NCBI GenBank assembly: GCA_030998225.1
Contig: JAPYXD010000469.1
Span: forward strand, 1,426,001 to 1,490,000
Direction: 5' to 3'
Length of the DNA: 64,000 nt
From: Diplolepis rosae
Lineage: Eukaryota > Arthropoda > Insecta > Hymenoptera > Diplolepididae
In this document: piece by piece, positions 1-10,630 of the stretch
Position numbering within the stretch: the first letter of the stretch is position 1
Layout of the letters: each line of letters begins with the position of its first letter
The notes under the pieces: model-generated
The model's database searches: none
What the model saw: the letters and a program-made list of their open reading frames with translations, nothing else
Told to the model about the DNA's origin: nothing
Made by a program: the position numbers and the translations under genes

Positions 1-320
1 GGCACCGTGCGTGACTGCAGCGCCATAGCATGAGTGAACTAAAGGAGGCTGTTCGAGAACTTTTACAATGTATTATAATGGGACTTAGTTATAAAAGTGT
101 TTATTATCTATAAAAAAACAAACAAAAAAACAATTTGATTCACTTTAAAATTCGATTGTTTTTCCTTGTGAAGTATTTGTGTGAAATCAGCAGTAAAAAG
201 TAAGTATTTTCCATAATAAAAATGATATAGAAACCAGTAAATATAAGTCTGTAATATTTATTTTGGCTTGGGGTCAGCTTAGTTTCTAATTATTTATGTC
301 ATCGAGGACATAAATATTAG

Positions 321-368
321 GAAGGCAAACGTTTCGGCCACAGATGGGGGCCCTCTTCAGTGCCAATT
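321..368 (-). ncRNA. Hammerhead-ribozyme-like core, left arm of element 1
   Basis: Read on the minus strand: stem I strand TTGGCA, core CTGAAGA, a GGCC/GGCC stem II hairpin with one extra G, core GAAAC, cleavage triplet GTT, then the returning stem I strand TGCC. All invariant hammerhead positions (CUGANGA, GAAA, NUH) are present. Stem III has no loop because GAAAC abuts GTT, so activity would probably need a dimer. This is the inverted duplicate of the core at 2991-3038. Confidence 0.55.
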
Positions 369-1379
369 AGCTTAATTGTAACCTTTAAATATTTATTAAC
401 TAATACATGCAATTAAGAAATATATGGTATTTTTTGTTTTTTTGTTTTTTGCTTTTTGCTTATTAATTAAAAATAGAGTACACATGCAGAAAAACTTATG
501 AGTAAGTGAGTTTCTAGGTGTGAAGAACCAGGCCGTTCCAAAAACTGCTCCAACAAGTAATCCTCTCCCACAGGAACCGTGAAAAATGCGGCCGCGGAAC
601 GCACTCCCTCAAGGGCACATATATAAACACAATTATTTCAAACCAGAAAGAAACAACACACGGGAGAATATAACGTGGGTCCTTGGTAAAGCACGCACAG
701 CAAACCACACATATGCACGAGCACCAGAAGTAAAGGACACTGAAGTTAAAACAATCAGAACATTGCAATTGGTACAGAAAAATTTATTTATTTTCTCAAA
801 AACCACAGAGATGACAGACGGATGTAAGTCCACCACTCTGCCACATGGCTAGAAGAAAACTGATTTGGGAATAACTCGTGTTTAGGAAGACAAGTGTTCA
901 GAGTTTGACGTATATGGAGAGCATTCTCCATGATAGGTCAGGTTCCAACACCAAGGGTTATACACAGTCAAAATTTACTTTAATGTCCCCGGCACTTGAG
1001 ATTTCTATGTGCTCAAGCGTCCAAGGAAAGCAAACCCCTACCACGTGTTCGAAGAATTCTGTAAGGAAAGGCACTCAATACGGTCCCGGCGTCGTAAAAA
1101 TTAAACACATTTTTGTGGATATAGAAAATAAAATGCAGCTAAGGTGGAAATTCACGCAAAATTAATTTCCTGGTTTTTCGAAACCTCTGATTCTTAATAA
1201 CTGGAACCCGGAAAAATACAATATTAAGTTTATAAGTATGATGTCCGAGTTTTTCGGATTATAAGACTGCTGTAAAGTGGTAAAATATTACGCGAGCTAT
1301 TCAAACTCTGATTTGAATAGAGAGATCAATTAATACGGTAGCACTACGGATTCTGAGACTAATAAAAAGTTGCAAAGTG

Positions 1380-2050
1380 ATGCGCGAGCACTTCAGACTC
1401 TGACTTTAAGTGAGGTGGCCAAGTAATGCGCGAGTTCTTAGGAGTATAAGAGTTTTTATAAAGTGTCAAAGTAATACGCGAGATTTCCCGACTCTGACTT
1501 TAAGTAAGGTGATCAAGTAATGCGCGAATTCTTAGGAGTATAAGAATTGTTATAACGTGGCCAACTAATACGCGAGATTTCCGGACTCTGACTGAAAGTA
1601 AAGTGGCCAAGTAATGCGCGAGTTCTTAGGAGTATAAGAATTTTTATAAGTGGCCAAGTAATACGCGAGTTAAACGCAGTCTGTCTTGTAAAGAGTGGCC
1701 AAGTAATGCGCGAATTCTTAGGAGTAAGAGAATTGTTATAAAGTGGCCAACTAATACTTTACTTTCAGTCAGAGTCCGGAAATCTCGCGTATTAGTTGGC
1801 CACGTTATAACAATTCTTATACTCCTAAGAATTCGCGCATTACTTGATCTCCTTTATTAAAGTAAGAGTCGGAAATCTCGCGTATTACTTTGCCACTTTA
1901 TAAAAACTCTTATACTCCTAAGAACTCGCGCATTACTTGGCCACCTCACTTAAAGTCAGAGTCTGAAGTGCTCGCGCATCACTTTGCAACTTTTTATTAG
2001 TCTCAGAATCCGTAGTGCTACCGTATTAATTGATCTCTCTATTCAAATCA
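1380..2050. repeat. Short tandem modules at the palindrome centre
   Basis: The inner part of each arm is built from degenerate units of roughly 80-110 bp. They contain GGCCAAGTAATGCGCGA, TTCTTAGGAGTATAAGA and AATACGCGAGATTTC blocks, repeated at about 1417, 1521, 1602 and 1687. The same blocks appear inverted from 1756 onward. The array resembles satellite-like subterminal repeats of a mobile element. No coding potential was seen. Confidence 0.6.
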
Positions 2051-2990
2051 GAGTTTGAATAGCTCGCGTAATATTTTACCACTTTACAGCAGTCTTATAA
2101 TCCGAAAAACTCGGACATCATACTTATAAACTTAATATTGTATTTTTCCGGGTTCCAGTTATTAAGAATCAGAGGTTTCGAAAAACCAGGAAATTAATTT
2201 TTCGTGAATTTCCACCTTAGCTGCATTTTATTTTCTATATCCACAAAAATGTGTTTAATTTTTACGACGCCGGGACCGTATTGAGTGCCTTTCCTTACAG
2301 AATTCTTCGAACACGTGGTAGGGGTTTGCTTTCCTTGGACGCTTGAGCACATAGAAATCTCAAGTGCCGGGGACATTAAAGTAAATTTTGACTGTGTATA
2401 ACCCTTGGTGTTGGAACCTGACCTATCATGGAGAATGCTCTCCATATACGTCAAACTCTGAACACTTGTCTTCCTAAACACGAGTTATTCCCAAATCAGT
2501 TTTCTTCTAGCCATGTGGCAGAGTGGTGGACTTACATCCGTCTGTCATCTCTGTGGTTTTTGAGAAAATAAATAAATTTTTCTGTACCAATTGCAATGTT
2601 CTGATTGTTTTAACTTCAGTGTCCTTTACTTCTGGTGCTCGTGCATATGTGTGGTTTGCTGTGCGTGCTTTACCAAGGACCCACGTTATATTCTCCCGTG
2701 TGTTGTTTCTTTCTGGTTTGAAATAATTGTGTTTATATATGTGCCCTTGAGGGAGTGCGTTCCGCGGCCGCATTTTTCACGGTTCCTGTGGGAGAGGATT
2801 ACTTGTTGGAGCAGTTTTTGGAACGGCCTGGTTCTTCACACCTAGAAACTCACTTACTCATAAGTTTTTCTGCATGTGTACTCTATTTTTAATTAATAAG
2901 CAAAAAGCAAAAAACAAAAAAACAAAAAATACCATATATTTCTTAATTGCATGTATTAGTTAATAAATATTTAAAGGTTACAATTAAGCT

Positions 2991-3038
2991 AATTGGCACT
3001 GAAGAGGGCCCCCATCTGTGGCCGAAACGTTTGCCTTC
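2991..3038 (+). ncRNA. Hammerhead-ribozyme-like core, right arm of element 1
   Basis: The order is stem I strand TTGGCA (2994-2998 pairs with TGCC at 3032-3035), CTGAAGA core, GGGCC...GGCC stem II, GAAAC core and GTT. The sequence is the reverse complement of 321-368 without change. An AGCTGACCCCAAGCC motif follows at about 3080, as the related GGACCCTAAAGCC does downstream of the core in element 2. Stem II has one unpaired G and stem III is loop-less. Self-cleavage is inferred from the conserved core, not shown. Confidence 0.55.
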
Positions 3039-3180
3039 CTAATATTTATGTCCTCGATGACATAAATAATTAGAAACTAAGCTGACCCCAAGCCAAAATA
3101 AATATTACAGAATTATAACTGTGGGTCAATGTAACAAGGAACATGTACGGAAACATGTCACGATATAAGTAAATATAAGG

Positions 3181-3853
3181 TTAAGGTAGTTGTCGTGCCA
3201 AAAATCAGTCTCTGGAAAAAGAAGTTTTTCTATGATTTCAAGACTGGAAATTATATCATCAGCCGTGTCATATGTAAGGAAAAACACTCTTTTTAATGAA
3301 AAAATTTAAAAATTACGAAAAATAATTTTTTAATAATGTTTTTTGTAATAGAATTTTTCCTTACTATCGCTTCTTACCAATTTTTTAAAAATGATTGAAG
3401 TTTCTTAAATCATTGCTTATTTTTTCGGGGAAAATATTCTCTACAACTTGACCGTTTCCAATTTTTGAAAATAAATTCTTTAATGACTGAAATAATTAAA
3501 AATCAATTTTCCAAAGCAAAATATTTATAAACAAATTGCTGTATTTGATAATAATTGATTTATTTTCAAAAATTGGAAACGGTTAAGTTGTAGAGAATAT
3601 TTCCCCCGAAAAAATAAGCTATGATTTAAGAAACTTCAATCATTTTCAAAAAATTGGTAAGAAGCGATAGTAAAGAAATATCCTATCATAAAAAACATTA
3701 TTAAAATATTATTTTTCGTAATTTTTTAATTTTTTCATTAAAAAGAGTGTCTTTTCTTACATATGTCATGGCTGATGATATAATTCTCAGTCTTGAAATC
3801 ATAGAAAAACTTCTTTTTCCAGAGACTGTTTTTTGGCATGACGACTATCTTAA
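3181..3853. repeat. Inverted repeat with arms of about 300 bp
   Basis: TTAAG at 3181 pairs with CTTAA at 3849-3853 and pairing continues inward to about 3480 and 3555, leaving a loop of roughly 75 bp. Matching blocks include GAAAAAGAAGTTTTTCTAT and its complement, and TTCCAATTTTTGAAAATAAA near the centre. The arms differ at several positions, so it is older than the 248-3168 palindrome that it adjoins. It looks like a foldback MITE; its ends are not defined by a clear target duplication. Confidence 0.6.
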
Positions 3854-4445
3854 GTTAATGACAGATCAAAACAGACTAGAAAAATAATAATGAATTGAAT
3901 TGTAATTTCATGATGACACTTTTAGGTACTTGTTGAGTAAATAAATATTAATTGTTTATTTTCAGATTCAAATTCATCATGGATATAATTATTAAAACAG
4001 GTTTTCAATCAATTAAACATACAATAGAATTTCAACCACAAACGAAAATTAAAGGTATAAATCTCGTTCTGGCAGAACACGTACGAGATGTCTAAGAGTT
4101 CCGTAGAAATAATGAAAGTTATTTAATAAAATCTCGTATAATTCGACAAGCATCAGTCCATGCAACATCCTACAGTACCCACTTATTCCTTTGATTTATT
4201 TTCCATTTAGACGTTGGAAATTTATAAAATTTACACTCACTTTTCCTGCTTGTATTTTTACAATTCACAACACAACAACTTCGGTCGCTCATTTCAGCTA
4301 TATTTTTTTAATTAAAACAAAATTTAGATTTGCACATGTATTTTGATTGCTCGGAAATATAAAACAGCCTCCTTTAACGCCTAAATTATCCACTGCGTGC
4401 GCTGGCGTCGATTTAACTCTCCCTACCATGACTTCGCACGGTGCC

Positions 4446-6760
4446 TATAGTGTGTATCAGTGACCGTGACAGGATTTAGTCATAACCTGCGGCACATGCG
4501 CTCTGTCCGAGATTTTTAATTTTTTAAAGTACGTACTACCCATCCGATCGCTATAAAACGTGGAGGTGTTTTAAAAGAAGACTTGAGCATTATTTATGGA
4601 GAAAATGGTGGGTGTGCTTCAAAGACAACCCATTAAAACAAATTCCATAAGAATTACATTTTTTTTTCAGCACTTCCGGTCAACATAATAAATTTATAAT
4701 TTTTTCCCACCATTGTCCCATTGAGTCACATAACATATTTTATGTCCATCAAAATCAGTTAATCCATTCTCGAGAAATTAATATTTGAAAATTTACCATT
4801 TAAACCCCATAACTCCTATAAAAAATGTTTTTTAATTATAATCTTTGGGGAAATTCAATCTTATTTCAGTGTCAACTTATTGTGAAAATCTCAACCAGAT
4901 ACAAGCGGGGGCAGCACACATATGCTTACCTTGCTATACCCTTTCTTTCATTTTAAGTTAATTCGATTTTATAATAAAAAGTTTAAATATATCTCATAAT
5001 ATTTTACACGCCTGCAAAATGTTTGCAGAGTGGGCGATTATATACGAGTTATAAAAATTTAGACACCGCGCATGCGCAGATAGCTGTTTAGGGCTTATTC
5101 TTTAGGTTAACAATTTTCGTAACGTAGAGGGTTCAAAAAATGTAAAATTAAGCCTAAAACGGGAAGCGACTCCTAATTGCCCTAGTTTGCAATTCATTTT
5201 ACAGGCTATATAAAATTAACCATCATTTACGAGTGTGAAAGAAATAATCATGTGCTATACGAAAAATAAAACGATTTTACCTCGTGTGAATTGCTGCCCG
5301 ATCGAAGCGAGGGCAGAAAACTTCACATTCGACACAATCGCTCTGTTTCTTCCCTTATGGCACAATATACTATTAATACAAGAGTCAATATCTATTTAAA
5401 TTTGATTCGATTTGAAGCAAATTGTAAAGAAAAAACTCTCATTCATTTGAATAATATGCAATGCAAAGCAGAGAATGTCTCATTGAAAAATAATACTATT
5501 ATATATTATTATATTTACTATATTACTATTATATATTAATATATTCAGGAAATCTGCTTCGTGATAATTTCTAATTAAAAATTAAATACTTTTCAATAAT
5601 TAAGCACATGAGAAGAAAAAGTCACAATAAACGCTCGAAAACGCGTAAAAGCATTGTCTAATTTGTAAAATCTTAAATTTAAAATTTCGAAACGCCTCAA
5701 AGCCATGGGAATGATTCAGAATCAAGACGTTACTCCTTTCGACTACCATTTATTTCGATTAACAATTTTCATTGTTTTCTTTTAAGAATTGTTTATTTAT
5801 TACTTTTGCATGTAGTTTAAAAATTAAGGTGTTGAATTAGTCACTACTTCCGTTTGACATTTAAAACTTCTTGTTTGTGATACTCTGGTGATTTTTAATT
5901 AAGTGATTTGCTGCTTGTGAAGTACTTTCGTACCTGATATTTTGTACTATTTAGTGATAATCTTCTATATTATTACTTAGGTCTTCAAAGAATTGGATTC
6001 TATTATTTAGTAACATACTAGTCACAGCATGTAAATACTTAATTTTTATGTAATATCTGCATTCAGTATTAATTATATTTTAGGGTTTGTTTCTTTTCCA
6101 ATTTTATTATTTTCTAATAAATTAAAATGTTCGTAAACGACCAAAATACAATAGTTTATAATTTTTGTATATATTTAAAATTATTTCTATAACTTCTTTC
6201 AGTTCGAGCAACTTATTACTCTTGAGCAATTTAAACGTATGACGAAATACGCCAACAAGATCGAGTAATTCAACATTTTTTAAAACAGAAGGGGATGGAG
6301 CTTTTTTCAGTTTTTAAAAGCGTTTATATACAGGTACATAAGGGTTGAATTATGAAACACGAATTAATTTATACTAAAAATAGTTATTATATGTGACTAT
6401 TATTAATAGTTCACGTTCAGAACGTGAGATAATTTTTCCACTACTTCAAGGTACGTTTACTTGTTGAATTCTATAATCTATATTTGATAAATTTATAATA
6501 CATTTATATTTAATTATAGTTAATAAATAAATACATATGCCTTTTTACATTTATACAACATGATATACCATAATAATAAATATTAACGAGTTATATTTTA
6601 GTATTATTCAATAAATTTCATTTCATTAGTTTAATTATGTGTACTATCAATACTAATACCGATAAAAAAGCATGGATTTCATATTGTTTCTTTAATATTT
6701 ACACTTTTCCCTTTTTACTAAATTTGAATTTACCGCAAAATTTTTTGTAATCAACCTAAG
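4446..6760. other. AT-rich sequence without a supported gene
   Basis: No ORF with recognisable features. It contains an AT microsatellite-like stretch (about 5500-5540). A short GC-balanced patch at 5285-5360 has a possible minus-strand donor (GAG|GTAAAA), but I cannot assign it to a gene. Confidence 0.4.
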
Positions 6761-6956
6761 TAAATATGGCGGCTCAGCCTTCAATTGGGCATACGACTTT
6801 GCGGATTTTCCCATTGGCATTGTGCATCCAGTGTATTATAGAGATCAGTGGGCTACGGGTTTGAAAGTAGAAGCTGATTCAATGCAATTTCAGCCCCTCC
6901 ATAGCAACTCTTACAGGAACAAATTTCCAATTCCTCCTGCAGTAGAGGCTATGTAG
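6761..6956 (+). other. Unassigned coding-like patch (possible 3'-terminal exon)
   Basis: A clearly GC-richer stretch follows a T-rich tract ending in AG (6759-6760), which resembles a splice acceptor. From 6762 the frame is open for 64 codons to a TAG at 6954-6956. The composition is protein-like, with segments such as KYGGSAFNWAYDFADFP and NKFPIPPAVEAM. I recognise no family. It could be a terminal exon, a decayed retro-copy or chance. Nothing upstream in the window supplies a matching exon. Confidence 0.25.
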
Positions 6957-7648
6957 GGGCTCATGTGAACCATGACAAACCCTACTTGACCACTCCATGT
7001 TCTCCCAACGGGGACTCCGCACATTACTACCTCATACATCAAATTATGTTATATGTGTGTGACAGTGACAAGCATACGACTATATTGCAATTGAAAATAA
7101 TAAAAAATTATTTTTTTAAAAGTAAATTGTTTTGTTGTAAAATTGTACAATTCAGAAATAAAGGAGCGTTTAGAGAGAAATTAAAAAGAGTATAAAGATT
7201 GCATAGCGTTAAAACAGGACTCAAAATATATTATTGGACTTATAGTGGTTTAAAGGAGATGGTAATCACAAACGTAGTATTAGGGGAAAGACGTTTATTG
7301 TAGGGGCTATAACTTTGTAGAATCAAAAAAGAACAAAAATATTTCGAAGAGCGGGAAAGTAGGAGCTAGTAATAGATAGTATAACAAGAAGTCGCAAAGT
7401 AGAGGTAAAAGTTCTACTTGGAGCGGTAAAGTCGCGCCATATTTCGACTCGGGATATATTGAAAATTCCATCCAGTCTTAAATGACGTTAATTCTAAATC
7501 ACAGGTTCATAAGGTCGATATGGTAGAGTTCCGTTATCATGGTGAGTGACACACTCTTCTAATTAACGACATAATCGACTGGAATATTAGAAACTGAAGT
7601 GATTGAAATTATAATTTTGAAATAAGTATTTATTTTTTATATACTTAC
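6957..7648. other. AT-rich, no feature seen
   Basis: If the receptor exon at 7649-7835 belongs to a live gene on the minus strand, this stretch is the start of its downstream intron. The 76-codon plus-strand ORF at 6965 has AT-driven composition and no domain. Confidence 0.3.
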
Positions 7649-7835
7649 TTATAGTATAAAAATATAGATACTGCAACGATAAGGGAAATTAGTGAAAGAC
7701 TGTAACCAACGATATAAATCATCGTTGTAATTTCCACCTCAGATTCGACTGCTGGAAGACGAACATCACGACACTGGGAATAGTTTGAATGGTTATCCCA
7801 AGTGCCATTTTCCCAACACCATCTGCTTGCATTTT
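7649..7835 (-). CDS. Exon of a class B GPCR, DH44/CRF-type diuretic hormone receptor-like
   Basis: This 187-bp minus-strand exon is bounded by a TTTTTCAG acceptor (upstream of 7835) and a GTAAGTAT donor (7648-7641). It has split codons at both ends and an open frame of 61 whole codons. The product holds the end of the secretin-family hormone-binding domain (ASRWCWENGTW, then NYSQC, with the conserved W, C and G) followed by transmembrane helix 1 (TMIYIVGYSLSLISLIVAV, ending FLYY). Class B receptors bind peptide hormones and couple to Gs/cAMP. The VGYSLSL...FLYY pattern best fits insect DH44 (CRF-like diuretic hormone) receptors; a calcitonin-like or PDF receptor is the alternative. No other exon of this gene was found in the window, so its introns must be long and filled with repeats. 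No disabling change is visible. Confidence 0.65.
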
Positions 7836-8014
7836 CTGAAAAATTCAAAATAGAAATTAATTGCAATGTATTAAAGGAAAAAAAACATTCTTGATTGCTT
7901 AAAATTATTATTTTTTTGTTTCTTATTCTCATAGTAAATAAAAAAGAACTCCAACGTGCTGTATCAGCATAAACAATCTGTCGCTTATTCTTTGCATTAA
8001 AGCCCTTTATGAGT

Positions 8015-9270
8015 GTAGTTTATTTATTATAATTTGATAATGAAGCTCAAACCAATTTTATAATATTAAAGATGATGTAACTTACTCATTTTCTCAAATT
8101 CACTAAAATTTCTTTTTCACTTTAAGTGAAACAGGAAATTCAATTTACTTAAGGCTCTATCAGCCTTAAGGAACACATTCTCATCATGGTGCTCGCGCTT
8201 CGCGCTCGATTTTCTGTATACATTTCAGTCACTTTTTAATAAATTACCTGATTAAAAGAATTTACTTTCTTCCACATATCTAAAAAGGAAAAACAATCGT
8301 AGATTTTATTTAAGGAAACGATTTTGCAGAACAACGCTTATTTCGTATCTCACATATTTTGGTGAAAAAAATCGAATTTTTTCAATATTAAAAATCAAAA
8401 CATAAAATATACATCCTGTCCCGAAATTTCTTTATCAGAATTCGTAGACCTCATTTAGGCAAACAATTTTCCATTTAAACGTTTTTTTTGTATTTCACAT
8501 ATTTTGTCTAAAAAATGGAATTTTTTCATTTTTATCGTATTTTTTGGAATTGAAACGAAAAATATATGTTTTTTCAGAAACTGTGTGAGACAAAATTTGT
8601 AGATCTTTTGAAACGAACAACTTTGTATTCTTACGTTTTTTTGGTATTTCACATATTATTGTTAAAAAATTGAATTTTGGATTTTCAATAGTTTTTTTTT
8701 TAATTAAAAAGAAAAATATGCATCTTATGAAAAAAGGTTATAATTCAAATTTGTAGGCCTTTATGTATTCAATAATATTGTATCATAACGTTTTTTCGTA
8801 TCTCGTATAATTCAACTGGAAAATGGAATTTTGATATTGACTTTTTTCGAATTTGAATATGCTGTAACATTTCTAATTTTGATTTAATCAAAAAATGTTA
8901 TTAGGATAATTTGTAGAGATTTATGAGCACTATCAAAAACCAGGATTGGAATTTTTGATTTTTTCAAAAAATTATTTTCAAAAACACAAAAGTAGTGCTC
9001 CATCCCTCAATTTTGATTGGATGAGCCTGGTTAACGAACTTGTCCTTACTTTTTCGACGTCGATAAAATATGCCGAAGCTCAATTCAACCTGATAATTCT
9101 ATCGAGAGTTATGCCGCACACGACCTACTACAGACAGACAGACAGACACTTTCGTAAAAACCATTTTTTCTGACTCAGGGGGTCTCAAAACGTAAAGATT
9201 TGATGAAAATTTCGAAAGTCATTTTTCACATAAAACCAATACCTTCTCATCCATGATGAGAATGTAAAAA
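8015..9270 (+). repeat. Dispersed repeat family A, copy 1
   Basis: Aligns along its length with 42070-43230 and, inverted, in part with 48165-48603. Landmarks are ACACATTCTCATCATG followed by a GC-rich CTCGCGCTTCGCGCTCGA box (about 8170-8210), many A/T-rich modules, a CAGACAGACAGACA run at about 9133, GGGGTCTCAAAACGTAAAG, and a terminal TTCTCATCCATGATGAGAA hairpin before an A-run (about 9246-9270). It has no ORF. Superfamily is uncertain; the terminal hairpin plus A-run would fit a Helitron-like or a non-LTR tail. Confidence 0.55.
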
Positions 9271-10500
9271 AAGTAGGCGTTAAACTAAATAACATTCTGT
9301 ATATAATGAACTGGGATTTTTGGATAATATCAAAAAATGACAAAATGGCGGCGTTTTGAAAAAAAGTTTTGAATTTTGCAAAAACAAAAGTCAGTTTTCT
9401 GCATTGCAAATTTGCTATTTTCAACGGATCAGAAAGATCTTAGTTCACGGTATGTAAAAACATGCGCTGAGTATACGCTGAAAATTCCGAATGAATTTAT
9501 CAATTTGTTCGCGAGTTAGAGCTGCAGCCATTTTGATAAAAGCAATTTCGAGAAAAATGCGTTTAAAGTTTTGAGTACTGATTTTTATGTTATAAAATTT
9601 AATTTGTCATGGAGCTATTCTGCTATTCCAGGCCCATACAGTTTACCTTCCTATTTCTCAAAAAGTATCGAAAAATGTTAAAAAATCGATTTTTTGAAAG
9701 TGAAAAACTAGTCTAGTCCCTTAAATAACGTTACCTTTTTGCACCCAAAGAAACCCCGTCGTAGGTACATGTTAAATGCTCAGACTTTTTAAATTTTTTC
9801 CCGATCGAAAATCATCAATAAGATACTTTGTGAAGCTCTTTGAGTGCTACTAGGAACTAAGTAGATTAAGAGTTTAGAATTATTTAAAAGCAATTTTCAA
9901 AAAAATACGAAAATGACCTAATTTTTACAATTTTTATCATATATGTCTAGCTAAGAAGCTCGTATTTTTCTTTTCAAGTCCTGATAAAGTCTATTTATAT
10001 GAAATGAGGATGTGATTCTGAAAAAAATGGAAATGAAGAAGACATCTTTGTTGAAGTTACATTAACTGATGTTAAGTTTCAAGAAGTTAACGCTATTCTC
10101 GTCATGAAAGGGAAAGTTAACTATCCCTGTCCTGGAGATAAATGAAGTTGAGGAGCGAAACTTCAAAATGATTACAATACCCAGTGAACACTGTAATGTC
10201 ACAGTTACGTAATTGTGTCAGAAAAGTCTTATTCACACTTATTGTTAGTTCAACGTTTGTCTTACAGATCCAAAATATACGAGATAAGGAAATGTTAGGG
10301 AACAAAATTGTTTATGTTACAAACATTTACAACTTTGGTGTGGCACATTTATACACAGGACTTATATCTTGTTTATTAATGAAAAATATTATTAAAAATA
10401 AAAAAACCTCTTTCTAAACAAAACTCTACGCGGAATACGAAAAAAATATTGAGGACGAAGTTAGTAAATTATATGTAAAGGACATAGAACACCGAGTGCA
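9271..10500. other. AT-rich, no gene; partial match to 38.4-38.6 kb
   Basis: Bases about 9530-9575 (CGAGAAAAATGCGTTTAAAG and flanks) match 38490-38545 inside another element, so part of this stretch is repeat-derived. ORFs of 62-79 codons here lack recognisable features. Confidence 0.35.
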
Positions 10501-10630
10501 AAGCGTGATATTCAAAACCCGCGCCCTAGGCGCGCTCAAAATTTCTATTTTTGATGCAAATGTGGCTTTAATGGATATAAAGTAAAAAAATCAAGCACGG
10601 AGCGCGAGTATCATGATGAGAATGTGTTCG
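10501..10630 (-). repeat. Fragment of repeat family A
   Basis: Contains GCGCGAGTATCATGATGAGAA, ending in ATGTGTTCG, the inverted form of the ATTCTCATCATG/CGCG block seen in copies 1 and 2. The rest of the element is missing or unrecognisable. Confidence 0.4.

Larger units (their letters stand above)
248..3168 (+). mobile_element. Hammerhead-bearing palindromic element 1 (Penelope-like, non-autonomous)
   Basis: The left arm (248-1604) and right arm (1756-3111) are near-perfect inverted copies: positions pair with a constant sum of about 3359, and only scattered mismatches were seen. A central loop of about 150 bp separates them. An 11-bp direct repeat, GTAAATATAAG, flanks the element at 237-247 and 3169-3179 and looks like a target-site duplication; the left arm starts exactly at its edge. 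Bases 3112-3168 form a one-sided tail containing GGGTCAATGTAA, which recurs in the element at 60841-62194. Hammerhead-like cores sit near both outer tips. Family knowledge: Penelope-like elements carry hammerhead motifs in their terminal repeats and often have an inverted truncated copy at one end. No reverse transcriptase is encoded. Mirrored ORFs of 84-95 codons in the arms have no recognisable product. Confidence 0.6.
1..4445. mobile_element. Composite element with GGCACCGTGCG inverted ends
   Basis: The first 11 bases (GGCACCGTGCG) are the exact reverse complement of 4435-4445. A second inverted block, AAAGGAGGCTGTT, lies at 41-53 and is matched at 4363-4375. The interior holds two palindromic inserts (248-3168 and 3181-3853) and no long ORF, so this looks like a non-autonomous DNA element that has collected other repeats. 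The window begins at the element's first matching base, so a left target duplication cannot be tested and the end could lie further left. Superfamily is not assignable from these ends. Confidence 0.5.

Noticed and set aside
514..1165. ORFs of 67-95 codons in the left arm, mirrored in the right arm
   Set aside because: Their identity between arms is explained by the inverted duplication itself; overlapping frames on both strands and no recognisable domain.
5285..5360. Possible minus-strand exon with GAG|GTAAAA donor
   Set aside because: Both alternative frames are open, the acceptor is poor, and neither peptide fits the receptor or any family I know.
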